The translations under genes and the position numbers were made by a program. Positions 1 to 7,489 of a stretch of 11,224 nt of DNA are shown piece by piece; positions within the stretch are counted from its first letter, which is position 1, and each line of letters opens with the position of its first letter. The DNA is from CAZNEZ01 sp964572475 (lineage in GTDB: Bacteria > Bacillota > Clostridia > Lachnospirales > Lachnospiraceae). The stretch lies in NCBI GenBank assembly GCA_964572475.1, contig CAZNEZ010000057.1:1-11224 (forward strand), read 5' to 3'. The notes beneath the pieces were generated by a model, which saw only the letters and a program-made list of their open reading frames with translations, made no database searches and was not told where the DNA came from.

Positions 1-48
1 TTTTTGCTTATAGGAAATTGCGCAGCAGCGTGAAACATTAAAATATTG

Positions 49-77
49 TTGAATAAGAAACTGATAAGTGTTACAAT
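49..77 (+). promoter_or_regulatory. Sigma-A type promoter of secA
   Basis: A -35 box TTGAAT (49-54) and a -10 box TACAAT (72-77) are separated by 17 bases. TG at 69-70 gives an extended -10 element. Transcription would begin near 84, leaving a leader of about 35 bases before the secA start. The spacing and the extended -10 make this a convincing vegetative promoter, but it was read by eye only. Confidence 0.7.
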
Positions 78-118
78 ATGCTAAGTTAGTACAACTATGA
101 ATATTTTAGGAGAAAAAA

Positions 119-2692
119 ATGGGATTAATTACAAAGATAATTGGAACACACAGTGAGAGAGAAATAAAAAGAATCACATCTATCGTAGATAAAATAGAGA
201 GCTACAGACCAGAGATGATTGAACTTAGCGACTCACAGCTAAGAGATAAGACTACTGAATTTAGGGAGAGATTAGATAAAGGAGCAACACTTGATGAACT
301 TCTTCCAGAGGCATATGCAGTAGTTAGAGAAGCAGCAAGGAGAGTCCTTAATACTGAGCATTATAGAGTTCAGTTGATGGGTGGTATTATTCTTCATCAA
401 GGTAGAATTTCTGAGATGAAAACAGGTGAAGGAAAGACACAGACCTGTCTTCTTCCAGCATATCTGAATGCACTTTCAGGTAAGGGAGTTCATGTTGTAA
501 CAGTTAATGATTACTTAGCTAATCGTGATGCTGAATGGATGGGACAGGTTCATAGATTCCTCGGACTTACAGTTGGTGTAGTACTTAATAGTGCAGACAA
601 TGATGCCAGAAGAGAAGCATATAAGTGTGATATTACATATATCACTAATAATGAACTTGGATTTGATTACTTAAGAGATAATATGGCAATATATAAGAGT
701 CAGCTTGTTCAGAGAGATCTTAATTACGCGATTATTGATGAGGTGGATTCAGTTCTTATTGATGAGGCTAGAACACCTCTTATTATTTCAGGACAGAGTG
801 GAAAGTCAACCAAGCTATATGAGATGTGTGATATCCTTGCAAGACAGTTAGAGATTGGTAAGGAAACTGAGCTTACTAAGATGGCGGCTATGATGAAGGA
901 AGGAACACAAGAAGAGGGAGACTTTGTAGTTAATGAGAAGGACAAGATTGTAAACCTTACAGAACAAGGTGTTAAAAAAGTTGAAAAATTCTTCCATATA
1001 GAGAATTTCTCAGATCCAGAGAATCTTGAGATTCAGCATAATATTATTCTTGCATTAAGAGCTAACTATTTAATGTTTAAGGATAAAGATTATGTTGTAA
1101 AAGATGATGAAGTTCTTATTGTTGATGAATTTACAGGTCGTATTATGCCAGGAAGAAGATATTCAGATGGACTTCATCAGGCTATAGAAGCAAAGGAACA
1201 CGTTAAAGTTAAGAGAGAAAGCAAGACTCTTGCAACTATTACACTACAGAACTTCTTTAACAAATACAAGAAGAAATGTGGTATGACTGGTACTGCGCTA
1301 ACAGAAGAACAAGAATTTAGAAATATTTATGGAATGGATGTTGTAACTATTCCTACTAATAGACCTATTGCCAGACTAGATAAAGAAGATGCTGTATATA
1401 AGACGAGAAAAGAGAAGTTAAATGCTGTTATTAATGAAGTAATTAAGAGTCATGAGATTGGTCAGCCAGTACTTGTTGGTACTATTACGATTGAATCATC
1501 AGAAGAGATTAGCAGACTTCTTCAGAAACAGGGGATTCCACATAAGGTCCTTAATGCCAAATTCCATGAGCTTGAGGCAGAGATTATTGCAGAGGCAGGT
1601 ATACATGGTGCTGTTACAATTGCAACCAATATGGCCGGCCGTGGTACTGATATTAAGCTTGATGGAGCAGCTAAAGAAGCAGGTGGTCTTAAGATTATAG
1701 GTACAGAGAGACATGATTCAAGACGTATTGATAATCAGTTAAGAGGTCGTTCAGGACGTCAGGGAGATCCTGGTGAATCAAGATTCTTTATTTCACTTGA
1801 AGATAATATCATGAGGTTATTTGGTTCTGAGAGAATGATGAATGTGTTTAATTCACTTGGAGTTCCAGATGACGAACAGATAGAGCATAAGATGTTATCA
1901 AGTGCAATTGAAAGAGCACAGAAGAAGATAGAAGAGAATAACTTTGGTATCAGAAAGAATCTTCTTGAATATGATCAGGTAATGAATGAGCAAAGAGAAA
2001 TCATTTATAAGGAAAGACGCCGAGTACTTGATGGAGACAATATGAGAGATTCAATCTATAAGATGATGACTGATGTTGTTGAAAATGTTGTTGGAATGAG
2101 TGTTGCTGATGATCAGAATCCAGCCGATTGGGATGTGAATGAACTTAATTCAGTTCTTATACCTATAATTCCTGTTAAACCAGTTATAATTCCAGAAGAA
2201 AAGATTACTTCAGGATATAAAAAGGCTGAACTTGAACATGAACTTAAAGAAGAAGCTGTTAAGTTATATGAAGCTAAAGAAGCTGAATTCCCTGAAGCGG
2301 AACAGATAAGAGAACTTGAGAGAGTTATTCTGCTTAAGGTTATTGATAGAAAATGGATGGATCATATTGATGATATGGACCAGTTGCGTCAGGGTATTGG
2401 CCTTCAGGCATATGGACAGAGAGACCCACTTGTTGAATATAGAATCAATGGTTTTGATATGTTTGATGCTATGACAGCAGGAATCCAGGAAGATACAGTT
2501 AAGTTACTTCTTCATATTCAGATAGAACAGAAAGTTGAAAGAGAACAGGTAGCTAAAGTAACAGGAACTAATAAAGACGATACTGCAGTTAAAGCTCCGA
2601 TAAAAAGAGATGACAAGAAAGTATATCCTAATGATCCTTGTCCTTGTGGAAGTGGTAAGAAATATAAACAGTGTTGTGGAAGAAATGCTTAG
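119..2692 (+). CDS. secA: Preprotein translocase ATPase SecA
   Basis: SecA is the motor ATPase that pushes unfolded secretory proteins through the SecYEG channel at the cytoplasmic membrane. The 857-residue product has all the hallmarks. The Walker A motif GEGKT is at 103-107, the Walker B/DEAD-like DEVD at 207-210 and DEARTP at 215-220. The second helicase domain has ATNMAGRGTD at 502-511 and RGRSGRQGDP at 542-551. The C-terminal tail is a zinc-binding domain with Cys841, Cys843, Cys852 and Cys853 in the CxCx8CC pattern, which in other bacteria contacts SecB or ribosomes. The length fits Firmicute SecA (about 840 residues in Bacillus). The start ATG at 119 follows AGGAG (108-112) by 6 bases and a promoter lies just upstream. 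The stop is TAG. No terminator is visible before prfB, so read-through into prfB is likely. I see no frameshift or missing motif. Confidence 0.98.
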   Translation: MGLITKIIGTHSEREIKRITSIVDKIESYRPEMIELSDSQLRDKTTEFRERLDKGATLDELLPEAYAVVREAARRVLNTEHYRVQLMGGIILHQGRISEMKTGEGKTQTCLLPAYLNALSGKGVHVVTVNDYLANRDAEWMGQVHRFLGLTVGVVLNSADNDARREAYKCDITYITNNELGFDYLRDNMAIYKSQLVQRDLNYAIIDEVDSVLIDEARTPLIISGQSGKSTKLYEMCDILARQLEIGKETELTKMAAMMKEGTQEEGDFVVNEKDKIVNLTEQGVKKVEKFFHIENFSDPENLEIQHNIILALRANYLMFKDKDYVVKDDEVLIVDEFTGRIMPGRRYSDGLHQAIEAKEHVKVKRESKTLATITLQNFFNKYKKKCGMTGTALTEEQEFRNIYGMDVVTIPTNRPIARLDKEDAVYKTRKEKLNAVINEVIKSHEIGQPVLVGTITIESSEEISRLLQKQGIPHKVLNAKFHELEAEIIAEAGIHGAVTIATNMAGRGTDIKLDGAAKEAGGLKIIGTERHDSRRIDNQLRGRSGRQGDPGESRFFISLEDNIMRLFGSERMMNVFNSLGVPDDEQIEHKMLSSAIERAQKKIEENNFGIRKNLLEYDQVMNEQREIIYKERRRVLDGDNMRDSIYKMMTDVVENVVGMSVADDQNPADWDVNELNSVLIPIIPVKPVIIPEEKITSGYKKAELEHELKEEAVKLYEAKEAEFPEAEQIRELERVILLKVIDRKWMDHIDDMDQLRQGIGLQAYGQRDPLVEYRINGFDMFDAMTAGIQEDTVKLLLHIQIEQKVEREQVAKVTGTNKDDTAVKAPIKRDDKKVYPNDPCPCGSGKKYKQCCGRNA

Positions 2693-2712
2693 TTGATTAG
2701 AATGTATCTTAA

Positions 2713-2740
2713 TTGATTTTGATAATATGTGATTTATGAT
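2713..2740 (+). promoter_or_regulatory. Possible promoter of prfB
   Basis: In the 89-base gap after secA, TTGATT (2713-2718) lies 16 bases before TATGAT (2735-2740). This is an acceptable but weak match to a vegetative promoter in an AT-rich gap, where such matches arise by chance. Because no terminator separates secA from prfB, prfB could instead be transcribed only from the secA promoter. Confidence 0.35.
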
Positions 2741-2781
2741 TGCACAAGGCAATACAGTGAATCGAAAAAGGTGGTGAAATA

Positions 2782-3907
2782 ATGGTTGAATTAGACCAAT
2801 ACAAATATACATTGAATACTTACAAAGAACCATTAGCTGAACTGAGGGATTCACTTTGACCTCGCTAACAAAGAAATGCGAGTTAAAGAGATAGAGGCAA
2901 CTATGGAATCGCCTGATTTTTGGGATAATCCAGAGACATCTACAGCTCAGACTAAAGAACTTAAGAATATAAAAGATACTATCTCTAAATATAATTCACT
3001 TGAGGAAGAGTATGAAGAGATAGAGACTCTTATTGAGATAGGTAATGAAGAAAATGATTTGACAGTTGTAGATGAAGTTAAAGAAAGTCTTGGCAGGTTT
3101 GGCAATGATTTAGATGTAATGAAGATTACTACCTTACTTTCAGATGAATATGATTCTTGCGGAGCAATACTGACATTACATGCTGGGGCAGGAGGAACAG
3201 AGTCATGCGACTGGGCTAATATGCTTTTTAGAATGTATTGCAGATGGGCTGAAAGAAAAGGATTTACCTATGAAGTATTAGATTCGCTTGATGGAGATGA
3301 AGCAGGCCTTAAATCCGTAACTATCCAGATTAATGGAGAGAATGCCTATGGATATCTTAAGTCAGAACATGGAGTTCATAGATTAGTTAGAATTTCACCA
3401 TTTAATGCAGCTGGCAAGCGTCAGACATCATTTGTATCATGTGATGTCATGCCAGATATAGAAGAAGATATTGATATTGAGATTAATGAAGAAGATATCA
3501 GAATTGATACTTACAGGTCAAGCGGAGCTGGTGGACAGCATATTAATAAGACATCTTCTGCTATTAGGATTACACATTTTCCTACTAATACAGTAGTAAC
3601 ATGTCAGAATGAACGTTCACAATTTCAAAATAAGGATAAAGCAATGCAGATGCTAAAGGCTAAGCTGTTTATTCTTAAGCAACAAGAGAATGCTGAAAAA
3701 GTATCGGGTATCCGTGGAGAAGTTAAAGAAAACGGATGGGGAAATCAGATACGTTCTTATGTAATGCAGCCATATACTATGGTTAAGGATCATAGAACCA
3801 ACGAAGAATCAGGCAATGCAGCTAGTGTCTTAGATGGTAATATTGATCAGTTTATAAATGCATATTTAAAATGGAATAGCTTAAACAAAAATCTACAGGA
3901 GAGGTGA
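2782..3907 (+). CDS. prfB: Peptide chain release factor 2 (programmed +1 frameshift)
   Basis: RF2 recognises UAA and UGA stop codons in the ribosomal A site and triggers peptide release. The gene is in two frames. ATG at 2782 follows a strong AAGGTGGTGA site (2768-2777) and encodes 25 residues ending LRDSL, followed by in-frame TGA at 2857-2859. Reading resumes in the +1 frame at GAC 2858-2860 as DLANKEMR and continues to TGA at 3905-3907, giving 374 residues. Joined numbering puts the stop-codon recognition motif SPF at 205-207 and the catalytic GGQ at 250-252, the same positions as in E. coli RF2. Position 246 is Ser, not the activity-lowering Thr of E. coli K-12. The frame break is therefore the conserved autoregulatory shift and not a sequencing error or pseudogene. 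Annotating from the internal ATG at 2876 would lose 31 residues. The gene's own terminator is also UGA, the codon RF2 reads, and it is the only UGA terminator among the nine genes here. cheW begins 5 bases after this stop. Confidence 0.97.
2845..2860 (+). promoter_or_regulatory. RF2 programmed +1 frameshift site
   Basis: The sequence AGGGATTCACTTTGAC contains the slippery CTT followed by in-frame TGA and then C, the poor termination context used in bacterial prfB genes. When RF2 is scarce the ribosome pauses at UGA and slips from CUU to UUU, moving into the +1 frame. An AGGG stretch begins 9 bases before CTT, the same offset as the stimulatory Shine-Dalgarno-like AGGGGG of E. coli. Here it is followed by AT instead of GG, so pairing with 16S rRNA should be weaker. 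Autoregulation is established for the family; its efficiency here is unknown. Confidence 0.95.
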
Positions 3908-3912
3908 CGTTT

Positions 3913-4377
3913 ATGGAAGAATTGAAAGTAGTAGTTTTTAAAGTTGGCAAAGACGAATATGGTATTGATATCTCTAGAGTTTTAGGTATTGAGAAGCTTA
4001 CAGATGATATAGTAAACGTACCAAATGCACCAGCGTTTGTGAAAGGAATTATTAATCTTAGAGGCGAAGTAGTTCCTATTTATGGATTGGCAGATAAGTT
4101 TGGAATTAATCTAGGAGATACAGATTTAAAAGAGCAGAATTTTATTATTACAAAATCAGGAGATGTAACTATAGGAATTCTTGTAGATGCAGTTCAGGAA
4201 ATCAAAAATACAGATGATTCTGTGGTTTGTGAGTTACCAACGATTATTCATAGTGATAATACAAAGTACATTGATAAAGTAATTAATCGTGATGGAAAGC
4301 TTATAATTGTACTCAATGTTGACTGTCTTATCAGTGAAGATGAGAAAAATCAAATTGAGAATATAGTTAATAACTAG
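3913..4377 (+). CDS. cheW: CheW-domain chemotaxis coupling protein
   Basis: CheW is the cytoplasmic adaptor that links chemoreceptors to the histidine kinase CheA. The 154-residue protein is essentially one CheW domain, the usual length for the stand-alone adaptor. Visible landmarks are the N-terminal strand LKVVVFKVGKDEYGIDI (4-20), the signature INLRGEVVPIYGL (47-59) with the conserved NLRG turn, and the C-terminal GKLIIVLNVDCLIS (129-141). No receiver, kinase or membrane segment is present. I chose ATG 3913 over an in-frame GTG at 3904. AGGTGA (3902-3907) sits 5 bases before ATG 3913, whereas the GTG lies inside that same purine-rich region with too little spacing. The ribosome binding site includes the prfB stop codon, so translation is probably coupled to prfB. 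No other chemotaxis gene is in the window, so whether it serves flagellar chemotaxis or another array cannot be told. Confidence 0.92.
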   Translation: MEELKVVVFKVGKDEYGIDISRVLGIEKLTDDIVNVPNAPAFVKGIINLRGEVVPIYGLADKFGINLGDTDLKEQNFIITKSGDVTIGILVDAVQEIKNTDDSVVCELPTIIHSDNTKYIDKVINRDGKLIIVLNVDCLISEDEKNQIENIVNN

Positions 4378-4409
4378 AATAGCTGCATAAGTTTAATAAT
4401 ATGTACTAT

Positions 4410-4451
4410 AAAATAAGTGCAGGCATAGCAAAAGTGCTTGCACTTATTTTT
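4410..4451 (+). terminator. Rho-independent terminator after cheW
   Basis: The arms at 4410-4425 and 4435-4450 pair over 16 positions with one G-U wobble. The loop is 9 bases and the right arm runs into five T residues (4447-4451). It closes the secA-prfB-cheW unit and separates it from the threonine-branch operon. Confidence 0.85.
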
Positions 4452-4466
4452 GTATTGTGGTAATAT
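4439..4466 (+). promoter_or_regulatory. Possible promoter of the ACT-hom operon
   Basis: TTGCAC (4439-4444) is followed after 16 bases by TAATAT (4461-4466), with TG at 4458-4459 as an extended -10. The -35 box would lie inside the right arm of the preceding terminator. An operon promoter must exist in this 141-base gap because a strong terminator precedes it, but the match is only partial and this exact placement is tentative. I see no T-box or other recognisable riboswitch in the remaining leader. Confidence 0.35.
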
Positions 4467-4518
4467 TCTTTGTGGGAAAAACAAGTGTATTTCCTAAACA
4501 AACAAAGGAGACTTTGAA

Positions 4519-4959
4519 ATGAACGAAGATGGTAAGTATTTTCTAGTAAAAAAGAAAGCAGTACCTGAAGTATTACTGAAGGTAGTTGAAGCAAAGAGGC
4601 TATTAGAGTCAGAACGTGCATTAACAGTTCAGGAAGCAACAGAAAAAGTCGGACTTAGTAGAAGCTCTTTTTATAAGTACAAGGATGATATATTTCAATT
4701 TCATGAGAATTCCAGAGGTAAGACAATTACATTTATCTTGCAAATGGATGATGAACCTGGATTATTATCAGACGTGTTAAAGACGATAGCAGAACATGAT
4801 GCTAACATCTTGACGATTCATCAGACCATTCCAATTAATGGAGTGGCTTCTTTAACTTTAAGCGTAGATATATTAACTACTTGTGATGTATCACAAATGA
4901 TAGAAGAGATTGAAGGCAAAGATGGAATTCATTACTTAAAAGTATTGGCAAGAGAATAA
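4519..4959 (+). CDS. ACT-domain protein with N-terminal HTH (UPF0735/PheB-ThrR type)
   Basis: This 146-residue protein is the small ACT-domain type long annotated UPF0735 or PheB. Residues 35-56 (LTVQEATEKVGLSRSSFYKY and flanks) look like a helix-turn-helix. Residues 69-146 form an ACT domain, with the ligand-site loop DDEPGLLSDVL at 78-88 followed by a helix and the strand pattern NGVASLTLSVDI. ACT domains usually bind amino acids. In Bacillus subtilis a protein of this type is, as I recall, the repressor of threonine biosynthesis genes (ThrR). Placement 24 bases before hom makes a threonine-responsive regulator of its own operon the natural inference. It is not the ACT domain of prephenate dehydratase, since no catalytic domain is present. 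ATG 4519 follows AAAGGAG (4504-4510) by 8 bases. The stop is TAA. The family assignment is firm; the ligand and DNA target are inferred. Confidence 0.9.
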   Translation: MNEDGKYFLVKKKAVPEVLLKVVEAKRLLESERALTVQEATEKVGLSRSSFYKYKDDIFQFHENSRGKTITFILQMDDEPGLLSDVLKTIAEHDANILTIHQTIPINGVASLTLSVDILTTCDVSQMIEEIEGKDGIHYLKVLARE

Positions 4960-4983
4960 GCCGTAAGAAAGAGAGGAAACACA

Positions 4984-6198
4984 ATGGTTAACATAGCAGT
5001 ATTAGGCTACGGTACAGTTGGTTCAGGAATAGTTGAAGTAATCAAGACAAACCAGGACAGTATCAATAAGAGAGCAGGAAATGAGATTAATGTAAAATAC
5101 GTTTTAGATCTCAGAGAATTCAAGGGAGATCCAGTTGAAGAAATTCTTGTTCATGATTTTGAGACTATAATTAATGATAAAGAGATAGATATAATTGCAG
5201 AGGCAATGGGCGGATTAGAGCCAGCATATACATTTGCAAAAAGAACATTAACAAGTGGTAAAAGTTATTGCACATCAAATAAAGAATTAGTTGCTAAATA
5301 TGGTCCTGAATTACTTCAGATGGCCAAGGATAATAATGTAAACTTTTTATTTGAGGCAAGTGTTGGAGGCGGAATTCCAATTATCAGACCACTTAACAAC
5401 TCATTAACAGCAGATGAAATACAGGAAATCGAAGGCATACTTAATGGTACTACTAACTTTATTCTTACTAAGATGGATAAAGAAGGAAGAGCATTTGATG
5501 ATGTATTAAAAGAGACACAGGAACTTGGATATGCAGAGAGAAATCCAGAAGCAGATATTGAAGGATATGATGCATGCCGTAAAATAGCCATTCTTTCATC
5601 ACTTGCATTTGGCGATAATGTTGATTTTGAGGACATTTATACAGAAGGAATTACAAAGATAACAGATGTGGATTTTAAATATGCTAGAAAGCTTAATCTT
5701 TCAATCAAACTATTCGGTAAGAGTAAAAGGGTAGATGATAAGTTTTATGCTATGGTAGCACCATTTATGGTAACAGCAGATCATCCGCTTGCCAATGTAC
5801 AGGGTGTTCTTAATGGAATTCTTGTTAAAGGAAATGTTATTGGAGATATTATGTTTTATGGAAGTGGAGCAGGAAAGCTCCCTACAGCCAGTGCTGTTGT
5901 AGCAGATATTGTTGATGCGGCTAAACATCTTAATAGAAATATTATGACATTCTGGAGCAGCAAGAAGCTTGAACTAGCAGATAATAAAACATCAAAATGT
6001 AAATTCTTTGTTAGAGTAAAAGGTTCTGAAGATGATAAACTGGAAGAAATAACAAAGAATTTTGGAAAAGTTGAAACAGTTACAGTTAACGATATACACG
6101 AAGAATTTGGATTTGTTACAGATATGATTTCAGAAGAAGAATATGCTAATGCAGCAGCCAATACAAAGGGTATTATTACAAGGATTAGATTATCATAA
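4984..6198 (+). CDS. hom: Homoserine dehydrogenase
   Basis: The enzyme reduces L-aspartate 4-semialdehyde to L-homoserine with NAD(P)H, the branch point toward threonine and methionine. In the 404-residue product the N-terminal nucleotide-binding fold shows VLGYGTVGSG (6-15). Substrate-domain motifs follow: SNKELVA with Lys100, SVGGGIPIIRPL (126-137), EGILNGTTNFIL (150-161), and the family signature around 183-200 (YAERNPEADIEGYDACRK). Glu185, Asp196 and Lys200 align with the catalytic or substrate-binding Glu, Asp and Lys of yeast homoserine dehydrogenase. A C-terminal ACT domain (about 325-404) suggests feedback control, typically by threonine. There is no fused aspartokinase. ATG 4984 follows GAGAGGA (4971-4977) by 6 bases. 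The gene starts 24 bases after the ACT regulator and ends 34 bases before the mutase-family gene, so the three are very likely one operon. Length and motifs are intact. Confidence 0.96.
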   Translation: MVNIAVLGYGTVGSGIVEVIKTNQDSINKRAGNEINVKYVLDLREFKGDPVEEILVHDFETIINDKEIDIIAEAMGGLEPAYTFAKRTLTSGKSYCTSNKELVAKYGPELLQMAKDNNVNFLFEASVGGGIPIIRPLNNSLTADEIQEIEGILNGTTNFILTKMDKEGRAFDDVLKETQELGYAERNPEADIEGYDACRKIAILSSLAFGDNVDFEDIYTEGITKITDVDFKYARKLNLSIKLFGKSKRVDDKFYAMVAPFMVTADHPLANVQGVLNGILVKGNVIGDIMFYGSGAGKLPTASAVVADIVDAAKHLNRNIMTFWSSKKLELADNKTSKCKFFVRVKGSEDDKLEEITKNFGKVETVTVNDIHEEFGFVTDMISEEEYANAAANTKGIITRIRLS

Positions 6199-6232
6199 TA
6201 TAGAATTTGATAGTGCAGAAATGAGGATTAGA

Positions 6233-7435
6233 ATGAAGTACGTTGTAGTTTTAGGCGATGGAATGGCAGATCAGCCAATAGAAGAGTTAGGTGGAAAAAC
6301 ACCACTGGAATATGCAAAAACACCAGAAATGGATAGATTATCAAAAATGTCAGAAGTCGGACAGGTATTTACAATTCCTGAAGGAATGAAACCTGGAAGT
6401 GATACGGCTAACCTTTCAGTATTAGGATATGATCCTAAACAATATTATACAGGACGTTCACCACTTGAAGCATTGAGTATTGGTGTAGATATGAAAGCAA
6501 CAGATATTGCGCTCAGATGTAATATTGTAACGATATCAACAGATGAACTTCCATATGAAGAAAAAACAATTATTGATCACAGTTCTAGCGAGATAAGTAC
6601 AGAAGATGCAGCGATTCTTCTTGAAGCTGTTAAAAATGAGCTTGAAGATGATGTGTACAAATTCTATGTTGGAACAAGCTATAGACATTTGACTATATGG
6701 GATAAAGGAGAGGTTGTAGAATTAACACCTCCTCACGATGTATTAGGACAAAAAATAGGACAGTACTTACCTACTGATTCAAAATTAAAAGAGATGATGA
6801 AGAAAAGTTATGATATTTTAGCTAACCATCCGATTAATCTTGAAAGGATTAAAAAAGGTCTTAATCCTGCCAATTCAATATGGTTTTGGGGAGCAGGTAC
6901 AAGACCATGCTTAACTTCATTTGAAGAGAAAAATCATAAAAAAGGCGTTATGATATCAGCAGTAGATTTACTTAAAGGAATTGGAGTAGGAGCTTCAATG
7001 ACTAATATAATTGTTCCAGGTGCTGATGGAACACTTCATACTAATTATGAAGGAAAAGCAATGGCGGCTGTTAAGGCACTTACAGAAGATGGATATGATT
7101 TTGCATACATTCATGTTGAAGCCCCAGATGAAATGGGACATCAGGGTAGTGTAGAGAGAAAAATCCAGGCTATTGAATATCTTGATCAAAGAGTGATTAA
7201 AGTAGTTACAGATGAGCTTGATGCCAAAAATGTTGACTATAGAATGATAGTTCTTCCAGATCATCCTACACCTATCTGCATTAGAACTCATACAAGTGAT
7301 CCGGTTCCTTATATGCTATATGATAGTACAAATAAGCAGAACAATACTTGGGATTATAATGAAAAAGCTGGTGCAGCTAGTGGATTTGTTATTAAAAGAG
7401 GATGCGAAACAGTAGAACATCTATTATCTAAATAA
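6233..7435 (+). CDS. ApgM-type (archaeal) phosphoglycerate mutase family protein; proposed homoserine kinase
   Basis: This 400-residue protein belongs to the alkaline-phosphatase superfamily branch of archaeal-type, cofactor-independent phosphoglycerate mutases. Metal- and phosphate-site landmarks are GDGMAD with Asp9 (8-13), GSDTANLSVLGYDP (55-68) whose Ser56 aligns with the nucleophilic Ser of classical iPGM, PDEMGH with Asp299 and His303, DHPTP with Asp343 and His344, and THTSDPVP with His353. WFWGAGTRP (217-225) is typical of the family. A subfamily lying beside hom in genomes without a normal GHMP-type thrB has been called proposed homoserine kinase (TIGR02535). The 34-base gap to hom fits that reading, so its substrate may be homoserine and not phosphoglycerate. 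Sequence alone cannot decide between the two. I chose ATG 6233 because GAGGA (6223-6227) is 5 bases upstream. The in-frame ATG at 6221 lacks a ribosome site, and a still longer frame from 6143 would overlap hom. The stop is TAA. Confidence 0.9.
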   Translation: MKYVVVLGDGMADQPIEELGGKTPLEYAKTPEMDRLSKMSEVGQVFTIPEGMKPGSDTANLSVLGYDPKQYYTGRSPLEALSIGVDMKATDIALRCNIVTISTDELPYEEKTIIDHSSSEISTEDAAILLEAVKNELEDDVYKFYVGTSYRHLTIWDKGEVVELTPPHDVLGQKIGQYLPTDSKLKEMMKKSYDILANHPINLERIKKGLNPANSIWFWGAGTRPCLTSFEEKNHKKGVMISAVDLLKGIGVGASMTNIIVPGADGTLHTNYEGKAMAAVKALTEDGYDFAYIHVEAPDEMGHQGSVERKIQAIEYLDQRVIKVVTDELDAKNVDYRMIVLPDHPTPICIRTHTSDPVPYMLYDSTNKQNNTWDYNEKAGAASGFVIKRGCETVEHLLSK

Positions 7436-7446
7436 AGTAAAATATA

Positions 7447-7484
7447 AAGCGCATATTCTATTGAATTCAAAGGAATATGCGCTT
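7447..7484. terminator. Bidirectional terminator between converging genes
   Basis: Perfect 12-base arms AAGCGCATATTC (7447-7458) and GAATATGCGCTT (7473-7484) enclose a 14-base loop that contains the palindrome TTGAATTCAA. On the minus strand the hairpin is followed by a T-rich run (TTTATATTTTACTTT). On the plus strand the tail is a weaker TTATATATTATAAT. It lies 11 bases after the mutase-family stop and 5 bases after the stop of the converging gene, so it probably serves both. Confidence 0.8.
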
Positions 7485-7489
7485 ATATA

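Noticed and set aside
1..41. End of an upstream gene (short open frames ending at about 33 or 41)
   Set aside because: Only 10-12 codons are visible in either frame and neither matches anything I recognise.
2504..2854. 116-codon minus-strand open frame across the end of secA and the start of prfB
   Set aside because: It is antisense to two certain genes, has no recognisable domain, and its composition is what AT-rich complementary sequence gives.
2857..2859. Internal TGA in prfB as a pseudogene or sequencing error
   Set aside because: The CTTTGAC context and the exact match of SPF and GGQ positions to E. coli RF2 after a +1 shift show the conserved programmed frameshift.
3904..3912. GTG at 3904 as the cheW start
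   Set aside because: It lies within the Shine-Dalgarno region itself; ATG 3913 has correct spacing and gives the normal CheW N-terminus.
4452..4518. T-box or amino-acid riboswitch upstream of the ACT-hom operon
   Set aside because: The leader is too short and lacks a T-box motif or a second terminator hairpin; the only hairpin belongs to the end of cheW.
6143..6232. Longer N-terminus for the mutase-family protein beginning at 6143 or 6221
   Set aside because: It would overlap hom or lack a ribosome site. The family N-terminus begins at MKYVVVLGDG, and GAGGA precedes ATG 6233.
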